Source of the DNA: JANPPS01 sp965246925
GTDB lineage: Bacteria > Pseudomonadota > Alphaproteobacteria > Acetobacterales > Acetobacteraceae
NCBI GenBank assembly: GCA_965246925.1
Contig: OZ251994.1
Location: 620,001-684,000 of the forward strand
DNA: 64,000 nucleotides
Direction of reading: 5' to 3'
How positions within the stretch are numbered: position 1 is the first letter of the stretch; each line of letters starts with the position of its first letter. The notes beneath the pieces are model-generated. The model did not search any database. It worked only from the letters and a program-made list of their open reading frames with translations, and was not told the origin of the DNA. Shown here one piece after another: positions 17,835 through 24,728 of this stretch. A program made the translations under genes and the position numbers.

Positions 17835-18748
17835 CAGCGGCGGAGCCTTGGGTCCAGCACGCCATACAGCACGTCCACGCACAGATTGGCCAGCACCATG
17901 GTGGCCGCGACCAGCAGCAGGATGGTCTGCACGACGGCGAGGTCCCGGTTGGAGACGGCCACCACCAGCAGGCGGCCGATGCCGGGCCAGGAGAACACGC
18001 TCTCGACCACGACGGCGCCGGCCATGAGGTTGCCGACCATGAATCCCACGATGGTGACGGTCGGGATGGCCGCGTTGGGCAGCGCGTGGGCGCGCACGAC
18101 CCGGCGCCACGGCACGCCCTTGGCCAGGGCGGCGCGGATATAGGGCTGGCCCAGCACTTCCAGCATGGCGGAACGGGTGAAGCGCGCGAGGATGGCGGCG
18201 CCACCGATGCCGAGCGTGATGACCGGAAGCACGGGGCTCACCCAGCTATCGGTGCCGCCGGACGGGAGCCAGCCCAATTTCACGGCGAAGATCAGCACCA
18301 GGACAAGCCCCAGCACGAAGCTCGGCACCGTGAACCCCGCGACCGCCAGGGTCATGACGGCGCGGTCGATCCAGGAGCCGCGGTGCAGCGCGGCCTGGAT
18401 GCCGGCGGGGATGCCGAGGCCGATCTTGATCAGCAGCGCGGGGATGGCCAGCGTGAGGGTGGCGGGGATCCGCTCCCACACCAGCGCCGCCGCCGGGCGT
18501 CCGTCGCGCATGGACTGGCCGAGGTCACCCTGCAGGATTTGGCCGATATAGGCGAGGTATTGGACGTAGAGCGGCCCGTCGAGCCCCCAGGCCTTGCGGA
18601 ACGCGGCGATGGCGTCGGGCGGGGCGTCGATGCTGAGGATGAGCATGGCCGGGTCACCGGACAGGCGGAGCACGACGAAGGCGAAGGTCACGACCAGGCT
18701 AATGGTCAGGAGGGCGCGGCCTAGGCGGAGGGTGAAGAAGCGGATCAT
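17834..18748 (-). CDS. peptide/nickel-type ABC transporter permease (DppB family)
   Basis: This 304-aa permease shows the typical DppB N-terminus (FFTLRLGRALLTISLVVTF), the periplasmic stretch DGPLYVQYLAYIGQILQGDLG and the EAA-type loop RAALAKGVPWRRVVRAHALPNAAIP. It has six predicted membrane segments. It is 43 nt downstream of the second ATPase gene and coupled to the DppC gene. Substrate class cannot be read from the permease itself. Confidence 0.94.
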   Translation of the reverse strand: MIRFFTLRLGRALLTISLVVTFAFVVLRLSGDPAMLILSIDAPPDAIAAFRKAWGLDGPLYVQYLAYIGQILQGDLGQSMRDGRPAAALVWERIPATLTLAIPALLIKIGLGIPAGIQAALHRGSWIDRAVMTLAVAGFTVPSFVLGLVLVLIFAVKLGWLPSGGTDSWVSPVLPVITLGIGGAAILARFTRSAMLEVLGQPYIRAALAKGVPWRRVVRAHALPNAAIPTVTIVGFMVGNLMAGAVVVESVFSWPGIGRLLVVAVSNRDLAVVQTILLLVAATMVLANLCVDVLYGVLDPRLRR

Positions 18749-18791
18749 GCCTTCCCGTGCTTTCGCAGGCGGGAGAGGGGGAGATACGCTG

Positions 18792-19709
18792 TCATGCTTC
18801 GCCGTGTGCGACGTGGCAGGCGGTGAGGCGGCCGTCGGGCATGGGTTTTAGCGCCGGATCCTGGACCGCGCAGAGCGGAACTGCGGTGCGGCAGCGGGGG
18901 TGGAAGGCGCAGCCAGCCGGGCGGTCGGCGGGGTTGGGTGGGTCGCCGGTGAGCACGATGCGGGGTGGGCGGGGGCCGGGGACAGGAATGGCGGAGACCA
19001 GGGCCTGGGAATAGGGGTGGGCGGGGGTGAGGAAGATGGCGTCCGGGTCGCCCTGTTCGACCACGCGGCCGAGATACATGACGGCGACCTGGTGGCTAAC
19101 TTGGCGGACGACTTTCAGGTCATGGCTGATGAACACCATACTGAGGCCACGCTCGGCTTGCAGGTCCGTCAGCAGGTTCACGATGCCGGCCTGGATCGAG
19201 ACGTCGAGCGCGCTCACGGGTTCGTCCAGCACCAGGAGCGCCGGGTTGGTGGCGAGCGCGCGGGCCAGGACCGCGCGTTGCCGCTGCCCGCCGGACAAGG
19301 CGTGCGGGTAGCGGGCGGCGTGGCCGGCGTTGAGGCCGACCTGCTGCAACAGCGCCGGGACGTCGCCGGGCAGGCCGTGGATGGAGAGCGGCTCGGCCAC
19401 CTGGGCGCCGATGGTCATGCGGCGGTCGAGGGCGCCGAGCGGGTCCTGCGGCACCAGCTGCATCTGCGCGCGCATGCGGCGCCACGCGGCGCTGCCGGCC
19501 TGCGGCATGGGGGCGCCCTGGAAGTGCACGTGGCCGGTGTCCGGTGGTTCCAGGCCTAGGGCCAGCCGGCCGGTGGTGGATTTGCCGCAGCCGGACTCGC
19601 CGACGATCCCCAGGGTCTGGCCTTGCGCCACCTCGAGGCTTACGCCGTCCACCGCGCGCACGGGGCGGCGGCCCGGGTAAATGCGGGCGACGTTCTGCAC
19701 GCTCAGCAT
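18792..19709 (-). CDS. oligopeptide-type ABC transporter ATP-binding protein (DppF/OppF)
   Basis: This 305-aa ATPase carries Walker A GESGCGKST, Q-loop LVPQDPLGALD, signature LSGGQRQRA, Walker B LLVLDEPVSALD and the H-loop SHDLKVV. It ends with the oligopeptide/dipeptide C-terminal domain (CAFHPRC...AVP). It overlaps the first ATPase gene by 7 nt. It forms the heterodimeric motor with that protein. Confidence 0.95.
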   Translation of the reverse strand: MLSVQNVARIYPGRRPVRAVDGVSLEVAQGQTLGIVGESGCGKSTTGRLALGLEPPDTGHVHFQGAPMPQAGSAAWRRMRAQMQLVPQDPLGALDRRMTIGAQVAEPLSIHGLPGDVPALLQQVGLNAGHAARYPHALSGGQRQRAVLARALATNPALLVLDEPVSALDVSIQAGIVNLLTDLQAERGLSMVFISHDLKVVRQVSHQVAVMYLGRVVEQGDPDAIFLTPAHPYSQALVSAIPVPGPRPPRIVLTGDPPNPADRPAGCAFHPRCRTAVPLCAVQDPALKPMPDGRLTACHVAHGEA

Positions 19710-20680
19710 GGGCGGATGCAGGCGGCGCCGGCGATCAGGGGGGGAACCCCGGCGTCACACTCCGGCACCGCGCGGGGGCAGCGGGGGGCGAAGGCGCAGC
19801 CGGGGGGCATGGCGCCGGGCTCGGGCACGCCACCGGGGATAGCGATAAGGCGGATGCGCGGCCCGGTCATGCGCGGCAATGCGGCCAGCAGGCCCGCGCT
19901 GTACGGGTGCCTCGGGTGGGCGAACAGGTCCGCCGCCGCGGCGTACTCCACGATACGCCCGGCATACATGACCGCGACCCGGGCGCAGCACTCGGCCACG
20001 ACGCCCAGGTCATGGCTGATGAGCACCATGGCCATGCCCAGCTCCTTTTGCAGGCGGGCGAGCAGGTCGAGGATGCCGGCCTGGATCGTGACGTCGAGGG
20101 CGGTGGTGGGCTCATCGGCGATCAGCAGCTCGGGCCGGGCGGCCAGGGCGATGGCGATCATGACGCGCTGATTCTGCCCGCCGGACATCTCGTGCGGGTA
20201 GCTGCGCAGGCGCTGGGCGGCGCCGGGAATGCCGACCTGGTTCAGCAGGCGCGCCGCCTCGGCCTCCGCGGCGTGGCCGTGCAGCCCGGCGTGGAGCGTG
20301 AGCGCCTCCGTGATCTGGCGGCCGATGCGGTGCACGGGGTTGAGGGCGCTGGCCGGATCCTGGAAGATCATGGCGATGCGGCGGCCGCGGATGCGGTCGA
20401 GCGTCGCAGGCGGGGCGTGGAGGATCTCTTCGCCATGCAGTCTCACGCTGCCGGTGACGCGCGCCATGGGCAACAGGCCGAGTGCGGCGAGCCAGGTGAT
20501 GCTCTTGCCGCAGCCGCTTTCGCCGACCATGCCGAGGGTCTCGCCGGGCTGGATGGCGAGGTCGATGCCGTGGAGCGCGGGGGTGGCCCCGAAGGCGATG
20601 GAGAGGTTCGAGAGGGTGAGCAGGCTTGCTTCTCCCTCTCCCCTCGGAAGAGGGAGACCAGCGAAACCGTCCTTCGTCAA
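19703..20680 (-). CDS. oligopeptide-type ABC transporter ATP-binding protein (DppD/OppD), start disrupted by a repeat
   Basis: The ATPase core is complete: Walker A GESGCGKS, MSGGQNQRV signature, LLIADEPTTALD Walker B, SHDLGVV, and the C-terminal oligo_HPY domain with CAFAPRC. The natural N-terminus (LTLSNLSIAFG) begins around 20620, but no ATG or GTG lies there. The frame upstream runs through the palindromic repeat at 20631-20766 up to ATG 20779, giving low-complexity residues (PLPPGEGRGEG). TTG 20680 is the least bad standard start, CTG 20623 another option. The repeat apparently replaced the original start. The gene overlaps or abuts the binding-protein gene. Confidence 0.85.
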   Translation of the reverse strand: MTKDGFAGLPLPRGEGEASLLTLSNLSIAFGATPALHGIDLAIQPGETLGMVGESGCGKSITWLAALGLLPMARVTGSVRLHGEEILHAPPATLDRIRGRRIAMIFQDPASALNPVHRIGRQITEALTLHAGLHGHAAEAEAARLLNQVGIPGAAQRLRSYPHEMSGGQNQRVMIAIALAARPELLIADEPTTALDVTIQAGILDLLARLQKELGMAMVLISHDLGVVAECCARVAVMYAGRIVEYAAAADLFAHPRHPYSAGLLAALPRMTGPRIRLIAIPGGVPEPGAMPPGCAFAPRCPRAVPECDAGVPPLIAGAACIRPC

Positions 20681-20766
20681 GTCAGCGCTTGCCGCCGAAG
20701 ATCGCCGAGGCCTCGACGTGGTGCTTCCCTCACCCCGGCCCTCTCCCGGAGGGAGAGGGGGAAGGG
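20631..20766. repeat. composite palindromic repeat, copy A
   Basis: Two inverted arms each form a hairpin. The left is TCTCCCTCT...AGAGGGAGA (20631-20657); the right begins TTCCCTCACCCCGGCCC at 20725 and ends with GGAGGGAGAGGGGG. About 65 bp of unrelated spacer separates them. The right arm matches copy B at 22490-22527 in the same orientation. It spans the junction between the binding-protein gene and the ATPase gene and enters the ATPase reading frame. Confidence 0.8.
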
Positions 20767-20769
20767 ACA

Positions 20770-22389
20770 TCAGCCCCAATTACCTGCCCGGAAGTCCATG
20801 GCGAAGCTGGGGGCGGCGCGCCATTTCAGGGCGCGGGGCTTGGCGGTGAAGGTCGCGTTCTGGTGCAGCACCGTGTAGGCGGGGTCTTCGCGCTCGCAGA
20901 TTTGGAGCATGCGCTGGAACATCGCCCGGCGCTTGTCGCGGTCGGTGCCGGTCTGCAACTCGACGCTGAGGCGGTTCATCTCCTCGTTGGTCCACTCGCC
21001 GTACTGCTGCTGCTCGCCGTTCGGGCCGTGCTGCGCCACGATGGAGCTCACCGGATCATTGAAGGTGGCGGAGTTGGACCAGTCCCGGGTGCCGCGGCCG
21101 CCGTTCTTTTCAAACACCTGGGCCCAGTTCTCCTTCATGGTGATCTCCACGTTGAGGCCGGCCTCTTTCCAGGATTCCACCAGTATCTGCGCGGTGGAGA
21201 CCTGGTTCGTGTAGTAGTTGTTCAACAGGCGATAGGGGATCGGGTCACCCTTATAGCCGGCGTCCTTCACCAACTGCCTCGCCTTGGCGATGTCGAACTC
21301 GGGGACTGTCCAATCGGCGATATACATCTGGTCGTAGAACGGCCATTGCAGCCCGGCGGGCACCTTGGTGCGTCCGGCCCAGAGCGCGTCCACGATGCCC
21401 TGCCGGTCGATCGCGTGGGTCATGGCCTGACGGATGCGGGGGTCGCGCAGCGTGGGGTGGGTCTTGTCGAAGGCGTGGATGCGGTGGTTGGGGATGGTGC
21501 CGCCCTGCACTTCGAATAGGCCGGATTTCTCGATGCCGGGGATCTGATCGGGCGGGATGTCGCAGGCGAACTGGTATTCACCGGCGAGCAGGCCGGCGAC
21601 GCGGGCCGAGACCTCCGGCACCTCTACGAAGCGCACGCTGCGCAACGGCGGACGTCCGCCCCAATAGGGGTCATGCGCCTCGAGCGTGAGGGAGACGTCC
21701 GGGCGATACTCGCGCACCTTGTAGGGTCCGGTGCCGACGGGCGCGCGGCTATAGCCGAGCCAGCTATCGGCGGCGTCGAACGCGCGGCGGTTCACGATAC
21801 CGCTGCCGCGGGTGGAGATGCGGCCCTCCATGGTGACGTCGGGCGTCGCGTTCACGAAGCGCACCTTATACTTGTCGATCACGTCCACCCGGTCGAGCGC
21901 GGGCCAGAGGCGGCGGGCCACGGGGGGCACCTCGGCCGGCAGGGTCTTGGTGCGGGCGGTGGTGACCATGCTGCCCGATAGCGGCAACGTCTTGCCGTCC
22001 ACCACCGGGCGGGTGGCGCCGAACATGCGCTCGGGCCCGAAGCTGAAGGCCACGTCCTCGGCGGTCAGCTCGTCACCGTTATGGCAGATCACGCCCTGGC
22101 GGATGTCGAGCTCGACGGTGCGGTCATCGATGCGGCGCCAGACGGTGGCGAGGCCGGGAATTTGTTCGAGCTGGCCCTGGTAGTCGAGGTCGATCAGGCG
22201 TTCCACGAACATGGCGCTGAGGCGGGTGCCGACGTTGGATTGTTCGCGAAGGTCATCGAGGGCGTTGCTGTTGCTGATCTTCTGCACGGCGACGGTCACG
22301 GCCGGGCGGGTGTCCGATTGGGCGATGGCGAAGCGGGGCAGCAGCAGCGTGCCGGCGCCGGCGAGGATGGACTGGCGGCGGGTGATCAT
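20770..22389 (-). CDS. ABC transporter substrate-binding protein, family 5 (peptide/nickel type)
   Basis: This 539-aa periplasmic binding protein has an N-terminal twin-arginine-like leader (MITRRQSILAGAGTLLLPRFAIA). The SBP family 5 core follows: LTAEDVAFSF, GTGPYKV, ALTHAIDRQGIVDALWAG-like helix and ending DFRAGNWG. It would deliver a peptide-like or other amphiphilic ligand to the DppBC-type permeases. The ATG lies 2 nt from a composite repeat whose GGGAGAGGGGG may serve as its ribosome-binding site. A second repeat copy begins at its stop. Confidence 0.93.
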   Translation of the reverse strand: MITRRQSILAGAGTLLLPRFAIAQSDTRPAVTVAVQKISNSNALDDLREQSNVGTRLSAMFVERLIDLDYQGQLEQIPGLATVWRRIDDRTVELDIRQGVICHNGDELTAEDVAFSFGPERMFGATRPVVDGKTLPLSGSMVTTARTKTLPAEVPPVARRLWPALDRVDVIDKYKVRFVNATPDVTMEGRISTRGSGIVNRRAFDAADSWLGYSRAPVGTGPYKVREYRPDVSLTLEAHDPYWGGRPPLRSVRFVEVPEVSARVAGLLAGEYQFACDIPPDQIPGIEKSGLFEVQGGTIPNHRIHAFDKTHPTLRDPRIRQAMTHAIDRQGIVDALWAGRTKVPAGLQWPFYDQMYIADWTVPEFDIAKARQLVKDAGYKGDPIPYRLLNNYYTNQVSTAQILVESWKEAGLNVEITMKENWAQVFEKNGGRGTRDWSNSATFNDPVSSIVAQHGPNGEQQQYGEWTNEEMNRLSVELQTGTDRDKRRAMFQRMLQICEREDPAYTVLHQNATFTAKPRALKWRAAPSFAMDFRAGNWG

Positions 22390-22391
22390 AG

Positions 22392-22527
22392 CCCCCTCTC
22401 CCTTCGGGAGAGGGTCGGGGTGAGGGAGGCAACCGGGAATGGCTGCCGTGTGTTTGCGCCGTTTGAACGGTGGAACCCGCGCGTGTGGTTTCCCTCACCC
22501 CGGCCCACTTCCAGAGGGAGAGGGGGC
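22392..22527. repeat. composite palindromic repeat, copy B
   Basis: The left arm (22392-22427) is a CCCTCTCCC/GGGAGAGGG hairpin followed by GGGGTGAGGG. The right arm (22490-22527) starts TTCCCTCACCCCGGCCC and ends GAGGGAGAGGGGGC. The arms are inverted to each other around about 62 bp of spacer, the same layout as copy A. It fills nearly the whole gap between the hydrolase gene and the binding-protein gene. Confidence 0.8.
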
Positions 22528-22543
22528 AGATTTGGCTTGCTCA

Positions 22544-24070
22544 TCATGGTCTCCTGCTCGGAAGGGGGCGCCGGTCGAGGCCTTGGGGGGTGGCGCGGTA
22601 GTGGGTGAGGGTGCGGTCGGCGTGGCGCATGCGCCAGGACAGCATTCGCTGGGCGTAGTCGCGGACGACGGTCGCGTGGGCGGGGTCTTGGGCGAGGTCG
22701 TGCAGCTGGTGCGGGTCGGCGGCGAGGTCGAACAGCAGCGGCGGCAGGGCGGCGAAGTGGACGTATTTCCACATGGTGTCCTGGATGACGCAGAGGCTGC
22801 TTTCGTCCAACGTCAGGCCCAGATCGCGCTCGGGCTCGGAATAGTGCACGTCCCGGAAGTCGTACTCGTAGTGCAGCGCGTCCCGCCAGCTGGGGGGCTG
22901 CCCGTCGAGGAACGGCAGCAGGCTCATGCCGTCCACAGCGGGGGGGATGTCGCCGCCGATGGCGTCCAGGATCGTGGGCATGAGGTCCACGCTCTCGGTA
23001 AACGCATCCTCGATCGCGCCGGGGCGGGTGCCGCCCTTGATGACCAGGGGGATGCGAAAGCTTTCGTCGAAATAGCCGACCTTGCCGAGCAGGTGGTGGT
23101 CGCCCAGCTGCTCGCCATGGTCGCTGGTGAACAGGATCAGCGTGTCGTCCCACTGATCGGTCTCATCGAGGAAGGCGAAGACCTGGCCGAGGTTGTCGTC
23201 GATCTCGGTCATCATGCCGTAATAGGTGGCGCGCATCTGCTGCACGTCGGCGGCGGAGAGGCCCTGGGCCATGCCCTCGGCCCCCTGGAAAAAGCTGCTT
23301 TGGCGGGTGTGCTCCAGATACCAGCGGAGCAACGGGTGCTGCGCGGCCTCGATCTCGGGCGTCGCGGCCCGGTGCGGCGGGGGCATGTCCTCGGCGCGGT
23401 ACATGGCGTGATAGGGGGCGGAGGCGACGAAGGGCGGGTGCGGGCGGTAGTAGCCGAGGTGCAGGAAGAACGGCTTGCCGGCGCGTCCGTGCAGGTAGGT
23501 GAGCGCACGCTCGGTGAAGAACGCGGTGTCCGACAGGTGGGCGGGAATGCGGGCCGGGTGGGTGGTGGCACCGCGCGCGGTCTCGTGCTCCGGCAGCCAG
23601 ATGTCGTCGCGGTGGGCGGGCATCGGGTAGCCCTGGCGGGCGAGCCAGCCGAAATAGCCCTCGTGATCCGGCTCGAACGCGCCGACGCTGCGCCATTCGT
23701 CCATGTTGTCACCCAGCACGCTGAACCGCGGGTCGCGCTCGCCGGTGGTGCGAGGGTCGGGCGTGGTGGTGGTGTAGCCGACGAGCGCCGGGTCATAGCC
23801 GGCCCGGCGGAGTGCGCGCGGCAGGGTCATGTGCCGGGTGTCCAGCGGGACGGTGTTCTGCACCGCGCGATGGTTCATGAGATAGAGGCCGGTGTGCAGG
23901 CTGGCGCGGGCGGGGCCGCAGGGTACGCAGGCGGTGACGTGGTTGCGGAAGGTGACACCCTCCTGGCACAGCCGGTCGAGGTTGGGGGTATGCAGGTGCG
24001 GCGTGCCCAGATGCGGCATGCAGTCGGCCCGCCACTGGTCCACGACGATCAACAAGACATTCCGAGCCAT
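22544..24070 (-). CDS. phosphonate monoester hydrolase / phosphodiesterase-type sulfatase-fold enzyme
   Basis: The 508-aa enzyme starts at the ATG encoding MARNVLLIVVDQWRAD; 14 residues upstream are an unlikely extension. The nucleophile motif is C51-G-P-A-R55 within TACVPCGPARAS, the CxPxR signature whose Cys becomes formylglycine. Other ligands are DQWRAD at the N-terminus and TSDHGEQLGDHHLLGK near the C-terminal half. The overall sequence resembles the phosphonate monoester hydrolases of Rhizobium and Burkholderia, which also cleave phosphodiesters and sulfate esters. It is first in the cluster that continues with the ABC importer and amidase. Activity needs a formylglycine-generating enzyme, which is not in the window. 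Confidence 0.85.
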   Translation of the reverse strand: MARNVLLIVVDQWRADCMPHLGTPHLHTPNLDRLCQEGVTFRNHVTACVPCGPARASLHTGLYLMNHRAVQNTVPLDTRHMTLPRALRRAGYDPALVGYTTTTPDPRTTGERDPRFSVLGDNMDEWRSVGAFEPDHEGYFGWLARQGYPMPAHRDDIWLPEHETARGATTHPARIPAHLSDTAFFTERALTYLHGRAGKPFFLHLGYYRPHPPFVASAPYHAMYRAEDMPPPHRAATPEIEAAQHPLLRWYLEHTRQSSFFQGAEGMAQGLSAADVQQMRATYYGMMTEIDDNLGQVFAFLDETDQWDDTLILFTSDHGEQLGDHHLLGKVGYFDESFRIPLVIKGGTRPGAIEDAFTESVDLMPTILDAIGGDIPPAVDGMSLLPFLDGQPPSWRDALHYEYDFRDVHYSEPERDLGLTLDESSLCVIQDTMWKYVHFAALPPLLFDLAADPHQLHDLAQDPAHATVVRDYAQRMLSWRMRHADRTLTHYRATPQGLDRRPLPSRRP

Positions 24071-24226
24071 GGGCGGCGCATAGCACCGGGGGGCCCAACG
24101 GGACCGTGACAATTTAATGATTGAACGCCTGTTCGACTTTGCGTGAGCGGCCTGAACCGCGGTGGCGTTGGGGATTTATGGCCCCCACGCGCCCGCCTCA
24201 CGCGGCGTGATGGAGAGGAGAGCAGC

Positions 24227-24550
24227 ATGGCGACCAAGAACGCGAACCAGGGTACGGTAAAGGATCCCGAGCATGACGGCCGGTTGAAGGAGAACCGTGA
24301 GGCCGGGCGGACCAAGGGCACGACCGAGGGCAGCCGCGAGCGTCAGTCCAGCGGTGGCCACAGCAAGGCCGAAGAGCCGCACGGGCAGGACAACAGCAAG
24401 AAAGGCGCCTCCGCCAGCAAGAGCCAGGATAAGGGGCAGGAGCCAGAGCAGGGCGGCGACGACATGAAGTCCCGCGAGTACACCGACGCCGAGGGTAATG
24501 TGCATCACCACACTAAGGCGTACATGGAGCAGCATAAGGGCGACAAGTAA
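24227..24550 (+). CDS. small, highly hydrophilic stress-type protein
   Basis: The 107-aa product is almost free of hydrophobic residues and rich in Lys, Glu, Gly, Gln and Asp. It has repeated short stretches such as EGSRERQSSGGHSK and SKSQDKGQEPEQGGDD, and ends with HHHTKAYMEQHKGDK. The composition is typical of intrinsically disordered stress or desiccation proteins (hydrophilin-like). ATG 24227 follows GGAGAGGAG at good spacing; a 28-residue upstream extension is not supported. A strong terminator follows directly. Confidence 0.75.
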   Translation: MATKNANQGTVKDPEHDGRLKENREAGRTKGTTEGSRERQSSGGHSKAEEPHGQDNSKKGASASKSQDKGQEPEQGGDDMKSREYTDAEGNVHHHTKAYMEQHKGDK

Positions 24551-24551
24551 G

Positions 24552-24604
24552 CCTAGACCGCTATCGCCCTGACTGTGTCAGGGCGGCAATCTAGGTTTTT
24601 GTTT
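24552..24604 (+). terminator. rho-independent terminator after the hydrophilic-protein gene
   Basis: CGCCCTGAC-TGT-GTCAGGGCG (24565-24585) is a perfect 9-bp stem. An outer CCTAGA/TCTAGG pair (24552-24557 with 24590-24595) is followed immediately by TTTTTGTTT. It also forms the left half of the inverted-repeat element described next. Confidence 0.85.
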
Positions 24605-24671
24605 GGGCGACCGACTTCATCGCCCTGCCTGGATCGCAAGAGCGCTTCCAGTCAGAGCGATGTCGGTCTAG
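24553..24671. mobile_element. 119-bp MITE-like element with 23-bp imperfect terminal inverted repeats
   Basis: The left end (24553-24575, CTAGACCG...CCTGACTG) and the reverse complement of the right end (24649-24671, CTAGACCG...TCTGACTG) match at 20 of 23 positions. The interior contains the terminator hairpin and a second weak palindrome (TGGATCGCAAGAGCGCTTCCA region) but no coding capacity. The size and terminal repeats fit a non-autonomous mobile element or a dispersed structured repeat. No clear target duplication could be seen. Confidence 0.55.
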
Positions 24672-24674
24672 TGC

Positions 24675-24709
24675 CATCCGCCGCGACCGGCAGGCCGGTC
24701 CGGCGGATG
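24675..24709 (-). terminator. hairpin downstream of the lplT-aas fusion gene
   Basis: CATCCGCCGCGACCGG pairs with CCGGTCCGGCGGATG around a short loop, a stem of about 15 bp with one or two mismatches. It lies 20 nt past the stop of the reverse-strand fusion gene. No T-tract is evident, so it may stabilise the 3' end rather than terminate. Confidence 0.5.
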
Positions 24710-24728
24710 ACGCAGGTGCCGATCCGCC

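Noticed and set aside
22386..22547. 53-codon reverse frame between the hydrolase and binding-protein genes, with an ATG overlapping the hydrolase stop
   Set aside because: It consists almost entirely of the palindromic repeat (LTPTLSRRERG-type peptide), a translation that arises wherever this repeat lies in that frame.
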